Positions 26,587 to 34,529 of a stretch of 64,000 nucleotides of DNA are shown one piece after another. The first letter of the stretch is position 1; the number at the start of each line of letters is the position of its first letter. The notes under the pieces are model-generated. The model searched no databases and was not told where the DNA came from. It saw nothing but the letters and a program-made list of their open reading frames with translations. This DNA comes from Candidatus Pantoea gossypiicola (GTDB lineage Bacteria; Pseudomonadota; Gammaproteobacteria; Enterobacterales; Enterobacteriaceae): positions 62,001 to 126,000 of the forward strand of contig NZ_VWVM01000004.1 of the NCBI RefSeq assembly GCF_008632075.1, in the 5' to 3' direction. The position numbers were made by a program, and so were the translations under genes.

Positions 26587-27150
26587 TCAGGCGACACCGT
26601 TCTGATTAATGTCATGACTGATGACATCCAGGAATGACATCACGCTGCCATCGATTTCACGCTGTTTCATATAGCGGCGAATAGTCATCCCGTCTATGAT
26701 CAGTGACATAATATACAGGCGTGTCTGGATAATCTCAGCATCCAGCGACGGATTAAGCGCCTGCTCCTGAATAATAAAGTTCTCTTTCAAAGTCTGCCAG
26801 GCATCGTAAATAATCTGACGGATCCGCTCATTACGTGTGGCTTCTGCAGATATATCAATAAGCAATACAATGCTTTTTTCAACGTCGACTGACACAACGC
26901 CGTGCGCAGAATGGGCGACTTTACCTGCATGAGTAAGATTGTCGAGAGCATCTTTGAGTGAATCAATCATCCGTTGCACCACGTTTTTAATCAGTGCTTC
27001 GATAATCGCTTCTTTATTTTTATAATATTTATAAATGAGACCGACGCTGACATTTGCCTGTCGGGCTATATTCTGAATCGAAGTCTGATAAAAGCCTTTC
27101 TGTCGCATGCAGTATTCTGCTGCCTCAAGAATTTCCTTGCTACGATTCAT
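26587..27150 (-). CDS. TetR-family regulator, convergent
   Basis: A 187-aa TetR protein with HTH CMRQKGFYQTSIQNIARQANVSVGLIYKYYKNKEAII (shown in two halves: residues about 14-31 and 32-50). The tail is rich in Ile/Met. It converges with the previous TetR gene, ending one base after it. The two regulators are different in sequence, so this is not a recent duplication. Target unknown; the efflux operon is possible. Confidence 0.87.
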   Translation of the reverse strand: MNRSKEILEAAEYCMRQKGFYQTSIQNIARQANVSVGLIYKYYKNKEAIIEALIKNVVQRMIDSLKDALDNLTHAGKVAHSAHGVVSVDVEKSIVLLIDISAEATRNERIRQIIYDAWQTLKENFIIQEQALNPSLDAEIIQTRLYIMSLIIDGMTIRRYMKQREIDGSVMSFLDVISHDINQNGVA

Positions 27151-27379
27151 ACCAACACCTACATTATAAAAATATTACTCTACCTCCTTTCACTTAGCAT
27201 GGCTATACATCGACGTTCCCGGCTCCCGCATGGCCTGCCGCTATCCGCATGTCCACGTTTCGCTCAGAGTCTGATAATCAGCAGAAACCGGCCATTGCGA
27301 CGATGCGATCAATACGCCTTAAGTCAGCTCTGCTTCAGGCATTAACCCCGGAAAAGCGAATGCCGGTGGTGAATGTGAT

Positions 27380-27625
27380 TTAGCTGTGACCACTCTGACG
27401 TAGTCGTTTACTCCGGTATGCTCTCCATTCATCCCAGCATTTATCAGGGTTGATATCAAAGTATCCGCGGCATTCCGCCATTGTAAAAGCAATATCGCGC
27501 GCCACTTCGATACAGGTGGCACTATCCCTGATACGGCTGACTTCCTCCTCTGTAAGCGGGCTTCCTTTCTCATTCTCTTTGTTCAACAAGAGTGGAATGA
27601 GAGCTGGTATATAAACGAGGCTCAT
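27380..27625 (-). CDS. Small hypothetical protein
   Basis: An 81-aa protein, unrecognised. An N-terminal hydrophobic stretch (LVYIPALIPLLL) is followed by an acidic helix (TEEEVSRIRDSATCIEVARD) and the sequence AECRGYFDINPDKCWDEW. The spacing and composition look like a conserved family, and AGGA precedes the ATG by nine bases. Confidence 0.55.
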   Translation of the reverse strand: MSLVYIPALIPLLLNKENEKGSPLTEEEVSRIRDSATCIEVARDIAFTMAECRGYFDINPDKCWDEWRAYRSKRLRQSGHS

Positions 27626-27971
27626 TAGCTATTTTCCTGATGATTAAATATCGCGCTGTGACTAATAACCGAAATCACACCACTCCTTAATGACGGGCTG
27701 TACATTGCAGTTTCTCAGTAACATCGATTCAACGTCGTTCTTCTTACGACAGGATCGCAATCGATAATTGCTTCCGGGGCAGAGAGGCAAGTTTGTGTAA
27801 CCTGACTGGCTTGTCAGCAACAAAGGTAAACACGTCGTAGCCCTTTTTATTCGGTTCTCTTCGTATCCTTTACTACATTCTCGACAGCTGGGGCGATATC
27901 TTCAGCCAGAAAGTTGATATTTTGATCATGACTTAATCAACACAGGTCTATCCTTAAGCCAGGAGGTGCCT
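27626..27971. other. Intergenic region without a gene
   Basis: About 345 bp. No convincing gene, tRNA or strong hairpin is visible. It must contain the promoter of the YedK gene; no SOS box of the CTG-N10-CAG type was noticed. Confidence 0.4.
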
Positions 27972-28652
27972 ATGTGTGGACGGTTTGCGCAGTACAGTAG
28001 CCGAGACGATTACTTTGACTCTCTGGGACTGAAGCCCGATGAAATCATTTATGATCCGGAGCCGATAGGGCGTTTCAACGTTGCGCCAGGCACCAACGTG
28101 CTGCTGCTCAATGAGCGGGATGATGAATTTCACCTGGACCCGGTTTACTGGGGTTACGGTCCTGAGTGGTGGAATAAGCAGCCGCTAATCAATGCCCGGA
28201 GTGAAACAGCTCCAACCGGCCGTATGTTTAAGCCGCTATGGGAGCAGGGACGTGCCATTGTTCCCGCCGATGGCTGGTACGAGTGGAAGCGTGAGGGTGA
28301 CAGGAAACAGCCCTATTTTATTCACCATAAAGCGAATCAACCGCTGTTTTTCGCCGCTATCGGCAGGGCACCTTACGGTAAAGACCATGGACATGAGGGA
28401 TTTGTTATCGTCACTGCGGCGAGCAACAAAGGGATGGTTGATATCCATGACCGCCGTCCACTGGTTTTACGGGCGGACGCGGTATGCGAATGGCTCAGTG
28501 TTGAAACCTCATCCCAGCGGGCGCAGGACATTGCCCATGAAGCCGCATTACCCGAAAAGGATTTCACCTGGCATCCTGTTTCAGCCAATGTCGGGAACAT
28601 CCATAATCAGGGCGAGACGCTTATTAAAGAGATAAATCCTGAAGGCACATGA
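27972..28652 (+). CDS. yedK: SOS-response-associated peptidase / abasic-site DNA-protein crosslinker (YedK, HMCES family)
   Basis: A 226-aa SRAP protein. After Met removal the catalytic Cys2 (MCGRF) is exposed; the other active-site residues are visible as Asn74 (INARSET), Glu104 (GWYEW) and His159 (DIHDRRP), each one position before the E. coli numbers. AGGAGG lies five bases upstream, fixing the start here rather than at the GTG at 27966. It forms a thiazolidine crosslink with abasic sites in single-stranded DNA, protecting them during replication. Confidence 0.95.
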   Translation: MCGRFAQYSSRDDYFDSLGLKPDEIIYDPEPIGRFNVAPGTNVLLLNERDDEFHLDPVYWGYGPEWWNKQPLINARSETAPTGRMFKPLWEQGRAIVPADGWYEWKREGDRKQPYFIHHKANQPLFFAAIGRAPYGKDHGHEGFVIVTAASNKGMVDIHDRRPLVLRADAVCEWLSVETSSQRAQDIAHEAALPEKDFTWHPVSANVGNIHNQGETLIKEINPEGT

Positions 28653-28744
28653 AGCGCAGGTGCAGATACACAACGCATTCGGCAATGTTGAGCGTTACTG
28701 ATTGTCATCATCCTGAAAAAATGCTCAGCTTAATGGCATTTGCG

Positions 28745-28964
28745 ATCGCTCATCTTCACACCAAATACACAAAAGCCCAGTAAATCTTTGGCCTCATCTT
28801 CTACCCGGGTCACCATGACCAGATCGGACGACCCGTCGGGTAACACAACCTCGTATCGCTCATCTTCACACCAAATACACAAAAGCCCAGTAAATCTTTG
28901 GCCTCATCTTCTACCCGGGTCACCATGACCAGATCGGACGACCCGTCGGGTAACACAACCTCGT
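28745..28964. repeat. Exact 110-bp tandem duplication
   Basis: Copy 1 is 28745-28854 and copy 2 is 28855-28964, identical throughout. The unit covers the 3' end of the minus-strand EAL-PAS gene. As 110 is not a multiple of three, translation enters the second copy in another frame and stops early. Confidence 0.95.
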
Positions 28965-30003
28965 AAGGTGGATAAGGGAGTCCTTTCAATCTGAATTCCT
29001 GCAGCCAGAGTAATTTTTCCGCCTGTGACGGAATAACTTCATAAATATATTTATGGATAAGATCCTGCGGAGCCCAGCCGACGCGTTCGGCAAACGTGTC
29101 GCTGGCATCCACGATCACCAATTCCGGATTAAGAAAACATATTGACGTGCCGGGAATGGCATACATGGATGAAATCTGATGTGCTCGCTGATCGAGGGAA
29201 AGACGCGCAACCCGTCGCAGAGATCCCTTATGCGGTATCGCATTGAGCATCCGGCAGCTTTCCGCTCCTGAAACAGGCTTCCCGAACAAATAGCCCTGCG
29301 CATAGAGGCAACCTATCCCCCGTAGCATTTCAGCCTGTTCTTCGGTTTCAACGCCCTCCGCGATCACATCCATATCAAGACTCCGGCCCAGACCGACGAC
29401 GCTGGAAATGATTTTGCGACTGTCCTTTTTGTGCAGCATGGAGCGAATAAAACTGCTGTCAATTTTAAGCGTGTTAACCGGTAACTGAATCAGCCAGGCG
29501 AGGCTGGAATAGCCTGTTCCAAAATCATCCATTGCGATTGTACAGCCCATACCTGACAGGGCTTCAATCTCTGTCCGGGCGGTATTGATATCATTTAACA
29601 GGGCTGTTTCAGTGATCTCAATCTTCAACCTTGCAAGATCGAACTGAAATTCCCTGGCTGTATGTCTTATCGTTTCAGTGAGATACCTGCCATCAAGCTG
29701 CGAAGGAGAAACATTCATCGATAAAAACTGCTGTTCAGGCCATGTGGCAGCAATTTTGAAACCCTGCACCATAAGACTGAGCATTAATTCGTCGAGCAGA
29801 CCACTTCGCTCCATAGCAGGAATGAAGTCAGAAGGAGGCGTAACGATCCCCTCCGGAGATATGTGCCGCGCGAGCATCTCAAACCCCATCACGCGCAAAT
29901 CCTCCAGAGAAACTATAGGCTGAAAAAACGGGTGAAACTCGCCCAGCTTAATGCGCTGCCGCAAAAGTTCGCGCGTTTCATCATTTTCCACACCTGGTTT
30001 CAT
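28810..30003 (-). CDS. EAL-PAS cyclic-di-GMP phosphodiesterase with altered C-terminus
   Basis: A 397-aa protein: EAL domain (about residues 10-255) then a PAS-like sensor (about 275-385). EAL residues are conserved: GFEMLAR, MNVSPSQL, IEITETALL, MDDFGTGYSS, LKIDSSF, AEGVETEE and AQGYLFGKPV, so it is probably an active phosphodiesterase. The last 14 residues (TRLCYPTGRPIWSW) are translated out of frame from the second half of a 110-bp tandem duplication. Without it the frame would run to a stop at 28730-28732 and end MSDRKCH. The PAS domain itself is intact. A FliA-like -10 lies 253 bp upstream. Confidence 0.88.
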   Translation of the reverse strand: MKPGVENDETRELLRQRIKLGEFHPFFQPIVSLEDLRVMGFEMLARHISPEGIVTPPSDFIPAMERSGLLDELMLSLMVQGFKIAATWPEQQFLSMNVSPSQLDGRYLTETIRHTAREFQFDLARLKIEITETALLNDINTARTEIEALSGMGCTIAMDDFGTGYSSLAWLIQLPVNTLKIDSSFIRSMLHKKDSRKIISSVVGLGRSLDMDVIAEGVETEEQAEMLRGIGCLYAQGYLFGKPVSGAESCRMLNAIPHKGSLRRVARLSLDQRAHQISSMYAIPGTSICFLNPELVIVDASDTFAERVGWAPQDLIHKYIYEVIPSQAEKLLWLQEFRLKGLPYPPYEVVLPDGSSDLVMVTRVEDEAKDLLGFCVFGVKMSDTRLCYPTGRPIWSW

Positions 30004-30230
30004 TTCATTCCCGTCAATACATGATTTTCAGCCTGTTAACAAAAATGTCTCTGCAATTCAGGCTTTATAAGCTCAGCGAACTCTGTCGACAGTCGCCTAC
30101 TGGTTTAATCTTTTTTTCAGCATAATCATTATGATAACCAGTTTTATAGACGGCTTATCTGAACGCTTTCTTACTGTTTACTTCGGCAATCTTTTATTAT
30201 ATTTACTGTGTGTTCATATAGTATGCTGAC

Positions 30231-30248
30231 GAGTAAGACTACTTACTC
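30231..30248. repeat. Perfect palindrome GAGTAAG-ACTA-CTTACTC
   Basis: 7-bp arms with a 4-base spacer, in the divergent promoter region between the EAL-PAS gene and a dehydrogenase gene. Operator-like; regulator unknown. Confidence 0.5.
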
Positions 30249-30255
30249 ACTATCG

Positions 30256-30282
30256 TTATCGGCGTCGGATTACTTTTCATTA
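30256..30282 (-). promoter_or_regulatory. FliA-like promoter for the EAL-PAS gene
   Basis: On the minus strand GCCGATAA (30263-30256) is an exact sigma-28 -10. Eleven bases upstream, TAATGAAA (30282-30275) matches only 4/8 of the -35. The leader to the start codon would be about 250 bases. Confidence 0.35.
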
Positions 30283-30533
30283 CATCGTAATAGCATGACA
30301 TCGATACGGGTATCGTCCCCCATTCAAAATGGTCGCTTAGCTTATAGCAGATCAATAAGGTTTTAGCAGGAAAAGTTACCCATCATCGTTTTGATCTTAA
30401 ATCAGGTAAATAACGACACAGGCTGACAATGAATATTAGCAAAGGTAATGAGTTCCAAAGTCGTAAAATTAATAAACGTTTCAATTAATGAAGTTTAAAT
30501 GTGTGCACAACTGTTAAATAATGAGGTTTCTTA

Positions 30534-31490
30534 ATGACCATTCATATCGTTATTCCAGATGATTATCAGTTTGCCACTCAAAAACTGGATTTTCTCCATA
30601 GTGATAACAACTTTCACTGCGCTGCAATGGGCGATCTCAGCAGGGATCCGATGGCAGATGAACAGCTGTCATCGGCTGAAGCATTAATACTTATCCGCGA
30701 AAGGACTGTCATTGACGAAGCCTTTTTGCGACGCACGCCAAATCTTAAATTGATCAGTCAGACGGGTAAGCTGGCGAGAAATGTCGACATTGATGCCTGT
30801 ACACGGGCAGGTGTTGCTCTTGTGGAAGGGAGTGGTTCTCCGGTTGCTCCTGCGGAGTTAACCTGGCTGTTGATCATGGCATCCCGCCGAAAATTTGTCT
30901 CGTCGGTGAAAGCAATGGCCGAAGGGCACTGGCAAACAGAAATCGGCTCGGCGGTTCACAATCAGGTCATCGGCATACTGGGATATGGAAAAATTGGTAA
31001 GCGTCTTGCGTCCTATGCTGCCGTTTTTGGTATGCAGGTGCAGGTATGGGGAAGTCTGCGAGCCCAGGAAGAGGCGCGTGCTGATGGATGGACGGTGCCC
31101 GAAAGCCGCGAGCAATTTTTCGCTACGAGCGATGTAATAACCGTGCATCAGCGGCTGGTGGCTGCGACACAAGGCAACATCACGGCAAACGATCTCGCGC
31201 TGATGAAAACGGATGCGTTATTCGTGAATACCAGCCGTGCTGAGCTGGTTTATGACGGCGCGTTGCAGAATGCCCTGAAACAGGGACGACCTGGATTTGC
31301 GGCGCTGGATGTTTACGAAGATGAACCGATCTACAACAGCCGGCATCCATACCTGCAGATGCCGAACGTGCTTTGTACGCCGCACCTGGGATATGTTGAA
31401 AAGGACAGCTATGCGCTCTATTTCAGAACGGCGTTTGATAATGTAGTGCGTTATTTCAGCGGTGACAGGTCGCATGTGATTAATTTCTGA
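30534..31490 (+). CDS. D-2-hydroxyacid dehydrogenase family protein
   Basis: A 318-aa protein of the D-isomer 2-hydroxyacid dehydrogenase (PGDH/formate dehydrogenase) fold. The NAD-binding motif is ILGYGKIGKRLASYA (GxGxxG form), the catalytic Arg sits in NTSRAELVYDGAL, the Glu in DVYEDEP and the His in TPHLGYVEKDSY. It reduces or oxidises a 2-keto/2-hydroxy acid with NAD(P)(H); which acid is not visible. It is monocistronic and divergent from the EAL-PAS gene across a long AT-rich gap. Confidence 0.9.
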   Translation: MTIHIVIPDDYQFATQKLDFLHSDNNFHCAAMGDLSRDPMADEQLSSAEALILIRERTVIDEAFLRRTPNLKLISQTGKLARNVDIDACTRAGVALVEGSGSPVAPAELTWLLIMASRRKFVSSVKAMAEGHWQTEIGSAVHNQVIGILGYGKIGKRLASYAAVFGMQVQVWGSLRAQEEARADGWTVPESREQFFATSDVITVHQRLVAATQGNITANDLALMKTDALFVNTSRAELVYDGALQNALKQGRPGFAALDVYEDEPIYNSRHPYLQMPNVLCTPHLGYVEKDSYALYFRTAFDNVVRYFSGDRSHVINF

Positions 31491-31771
31491 CTCCTTTGAG
31501 AGACTTCAGGGTGTAACTTTTTCAGAAGTTGCCAGTTCAGGGCCAGATAAATAAGCAAGTAACAGAATCAAAGGCATAATGCGCCAGAGTGCTATCCTCA
31601 CACTTTACACACACCTTTTGGGTAAAACTGCATACTTTACCTCGCAAAAAGAGGTGGAAGATCTTTCACGTCTCTGGCGCTCAGTCATACTAAAACTCAC
31701 TCTCTTATGGCATCCCTCATCTATTGATAGTCCCCTCCCCAGAAATTATTGCGCCTCGCATGCTTCCTGAC
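31491..31771. other. Intergenic region upstream of the chemoreceptor gene
   Basis: About 280 bp with no supported gene or hairpin; it leads into the FliA promoter at 31772-31798. Confidence 0.4.
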
Positions 31772-31798
31772 TGCAATTTCCTTGCTTGCTGCCGATAA
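31772..31798 (+). promoter_or_regulatory. FliA (sigma-28) promoter of the chemoreceptor gene
   Basis: TGCAATTT (31772-31779), an 11-base spacer and GCCGATAA (31791-31798), an exact -10. The -35 matches 5/8. It lies 78 bp upstream of the MCP start, which indicates expression with flagellar class 3 genes. Confidence 0.75.
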
Positions 31799-31875
31799 AG
31801 AGGGAAGGGACCAGCGAGCCACAGGTGTGGAACGTCGGTAATAACTTAATAAATCAGACGTCGGAGCGCTCAGCG

Positions 31876-33447
31876 ATGAGCAATAAAAAAACAAAATTAA
31901 GCGTTATGCTCACCGCAGCATTTCTCACTGTCATCTTAGCGGGCGTTTTCGTAACAGGCTTTGCCGGGTTTAAACTTAATACCGCCAGCGAACAGCAGGC
32001 ATTGACCCGCGCGCGCCTTGGCGATCTTCAGGTGCTTCAGACGTTAAAAGACAACCTGACTCAGCAGGCGCTTCTTTTAGTCACTGCGGCTGCTGGCACG
32101 CAGCCACAGACAGAGGAAAAACTTAAAACACAGTTTTTTGCATTACAGACCGCGAATGACAATACCACTGCGCATTTCCGGGGGCTAATCAACGGCGCTA
32201 AAAGCATTCCCGGAATTAATCTTGCTGAAGTTGAAGAGGCTTCCACGCAACTCAATAAAATTGAAGTAGCAACAGGTCCGCTTCGTCAGGCAGAGCAGAA
32301 TCTGTTTACGCAAGATGCTATTGCGTTACAGGATAAGCTCCGGAGCGAACTGATTCCTGCGCTTACTCAATATCGTATCGCAGTGGACGGCATGGTAAAT
32401 TATCAGGCGCGGGTTACAGGTAAAACGGTGGAAACGTCAACGCAGGCGCTCTCGGGTGTTTATGTAACGCTGGCTGTTCTGACAACTCTGTTTGTAATGT
32501 TGGGATTTGTGATGAGTGGCCTGATTACCCGCTGGCTCAAGGTTCAGCTGGGTGGCGAACCTTCTCATGCTCAGGGTCTGGCTGCCGCCATTGCGGCAGG
32601 AGATCTGACAACGACGGTGACACTTCGTCAGGGGGATACCGCAAGCATGATGGCGTCCCTGGATAGCATGCAAAATAATCTGCGCAACCTGGTCTCCCAT
32701 ATCAAAGACTCCTCCGCTTCGGTAGCGATGGCTGCTGAAGAAATTTCCCAGGGCAATACAGAGCTTTCCTCCCGTACAGAGCAGCAGGCTGCCGCGTTAC
32801 AGGAAACTGCTGCCAGTATCGAACAGCTCACCGTCACGGTAAAAAGCAATGCAGCGGGGGCGCAGCAGACTGCTGACTCTGCCCGCGAAACTGCGGCCCT
32901 GGCGCGGTCAGGTGAGCAGGATATGCAGCGGATGTCAGAGACGATGAATGATATTTCCAAAAGCGCAGTGAAAGTCCGCGATATTACCGCCGTTATCGAA
33001 GGGATAGCCTTTCAGACCAATATTCTTGCGCTTAACGCTGCGGTTGAAGCTGCTCGTGCCGGCGAACAGGGGCGGGGTTTTGCCGTCGTTGCCGGTGAAG
33101 TCAGGACGCTTGCTCAGCGCAGCGCTACGGCTGCCAGAGACATCAAACATCTGATTGAAGAAGCGGTAGCACAGGTCGAAAGTGGTGTTGTTGTCGCAAC
33201 CGGAACAGGCAAGAGCATCCTTGATATCAATGCTATGGTTGGAAAACTGGCCGACGCGATGGACAACATCTCACTTGCCTCAGCAGAGCAGATGCAGGGC
33301 ATTTCTCAGGTCAGTATTGCAGTCAATGAGATGGATGGCGTCACGCAGAATAATGCTGCACTGGTCGAAGAATCTTCTTCGGCATCACAGTCACTTTCAG
33401 CCCAGGCACATTCGTTACGTGAAGCAGTGAATGCCTTTCGTCTGTAA
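31876..33447 (+). CDS. Methyl-accepting chemotaxis protein
   Basis: A 523-aa transmembrane chemoreceptor. TM1 near LSVMLTAAFLTVILAGVFV, a periplasmic four-helix sensor (about residues 35-190, Gln/Thr/Ala-rich), TM2 near VYVTLAVLTTLFVMLGFVM, HAMP (about 215-265) and a cytoplasmic signalling domain with the conserved hairpin tip GIAFQTNILALNAAVEAARA. The C-terminus ends NAFRL without the NWETF-type CheR-binding pentapeptide, so it would rely on other receptors for adaptation. The start at 31876 (GGAG upstream) is preferred; the longer reading from 31786 starts inside the FliA promoter. The ligand is unknown. Confidence 0.95.
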   Translation: MSNKKTKLSVMLTAAFLTVILAGVFVTGFAGFKLNTASEQQALTRARLGDLQVLQTLKDNLTQQALLLVTAAAGTQPQTEEKLKTQFFALQTANDNTTAHFRGLINGAKSIPGINLAEVEEASTQLNKIEVATGPLRQAEQNLFTQDAIALQDKLRSELIPALTQYRIAVDGMVNYQARVTGKTVETSTQALSGVYVTLAVLTTLFVMLGFVMSGLITRWLKVQLGGEPSHAQGLAAAIAAGDLTTTVTLRQGDTASMMASLDSMQNNLRNLVSHIKDSSASVAMAAEEISQGNTELSSRTEQQAAALQETAASIEQLTVTVKSNAAGAQQTADSARETAALARSGEQDMQRMSETMNDISKSAVKVRDITAVIEGIAFQTNILALNAAVEAARAGEQGRGFAVVAGEVRTLAQRSATAARDIKHLIEEAVAQVESGVVVATGTGKSILDINAMVGKLADAMDNISLASAEQMQGISQVSIAVNEMDGVTQNNAALVEESSSASQSLSAQAHSLREAVNAFRL

Positions 33448-33474
33448 GCGTCATGTATTGCGTTCACACTCATT

Positions 33475-33497
33475 AAAGCCCTCTATGAGAGGGCTTT
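33475..33497 (+). terminator. Rho-independent terminator of the MCP gene
   Basis: AAAGCCCTC / GAGGGCTTT with a 5-base loop, followed by a T, starts 28 bases after the stop. Confidence 0.85.
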
Positions 33498-33862
33498 TCT
33501 TCGGGAGAACATTCAGGACCGCTCAGAGAACTAAGCATCACTGTTAAGTAAAGTTATCATCCCCGACGCGTTTCCGTCAGTCGTCATTGCCTGAAAGCCT
33601 TTAGCGCCCTTTGTATCTGCCAGTTTCATCGGGCCTCACTGAACAGAAATTTTTGTTAAGAGAGGCAGATGCAGGCCAGTGCCCGGTTAGCTCGCCACCA
33701 TCCAGCGCAGACTTTCGCGCCGTACTTGCCCGCTAATGCCCTATCGCCAGATGATTTGCAGCGTTTTTACACTTCCTCAGCCTCTTTTTACGCCATTTTT
33801 ACGGGCCACCCGGTTTAATTGACGGCACCGGGCGCGTGCGCCTCTCTTCAGGAAAGCCGTAA
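33498..33862. other. Intergenic region without a supported gene
   Basis: 365 bp. The only reading of note is a 32-codon minus-strand one (33531-33629), too short and without a known family to call. No repeat or tRNA is visible. Confidence 0.4.
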
Positions 33863-34411
33863 ATGAAATGCCTTAATAAGCCCTGGTCTATATCAGTTTG
33901 CCGCGAGGTGGCATTGGCCGATCTTGCTCGGCAGCAGCGCCTTCGCCTTATTTGGTCCCGCAAGTGGTTCCGGGATGCCATTGAGGCCAGTACCGATCCG
34001 TCGCTGCTGAACTATCGTCTGATTGCTCAATGGCTGGGCGCAACGATACCCGACAGCCGCGCGCTGATTCTGGCGCTCAACAACAGCCTGTGCTTCGGAC
34101 TTTATCGAAATGGCCGACAAATCGGTTTTGCCCGGGTCGTCACTGACATGGCTGAAACCTGGGTGATCCGGAATCTGTTTATATCTCCCGAGTATCGCTT
34201 TGTCGGGCTTGGATCATGGCTGCTGCACTGCTGTCTTTCTCATCCTGGCACCAGAGGCTGCCGCCATATTGTTGCAATGGGTGAACCCGTGCCGGATTTT
34301 TTTGAACGCAACGGCTTTATCGCATGTCCCTCACTGCCCGGCATCTGGGTGACGGCTTCGCATGATGGAATTAATGACCCGATTTGCGCCAGAAGCGCCA
34401 GCAGCCATTAA
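33863..34411 (+). CDS. GNAT-family N-acetyltransferase
   Basis: A 182-aa protein with GNAT features in the second half: GFARVVTDMAETWVIRNLFI (beta4) followed by the acetyl-CoA-binding turn RFVGLGSWLL (R/Q-x-x-G-x-G/A) and FFERNGFIACPS near the C-terminus. The N-terminal part (about 75 aa) is longer than in minimal GNATs. AGGA lies nine bases upstream. Substrate unknown. It is 118 bp upstream of the OtsA-like gene on the same strand. Confidence 0.8.
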   Translation: MKCLNKPWSISVCREVALADLARQQRLRLIWSRKWFRDAIEASTDPSLLNYRLIAQWLGATIPDSRALILALNNSLCFGLYRNGRQIGFARVVTDMAETWVIRNLFISPEYRFVGLGSWLLHCCLSHPGTRGCRHIVAMGEPVPDFFERNGFIACPSLPGIWVTASHDGINDPICARSASSH

Positions 34412-34529
34412 GCCGGCAGGGCGCGCACTCATGAGCGGTTTTCTCCCGTTTATCCTCCGACCTCAGCTTAATAGCCGCAGGCTGCCAGGCTCGACTGCCT
34501 GTCCACAGCCTTCACTCAGGGAACACACC

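Larger units (their letters stand above)
30004..30533. other. AT-rich intergenic region between divergent genes
   Basis: 530 bp, clearly more AT-rich than the flanking genes, with no credible coding sequence. It contains an 18-bp palindrome (30231-30248) and a FliA-like -10 on the minus strand (30256-30263). Confidence 0.5.

Noticed and set aside
31579..31770. 63-codon reading before the MCP gene
   Set aside because: Ends in front of the FliA promoter, no family resemblance, no ribosome site.
33531..33629. 32-codon minus-strand reading with a GAGG upstream
   Set aside because: Too short to support without homology; mentioned only as content of the gap.
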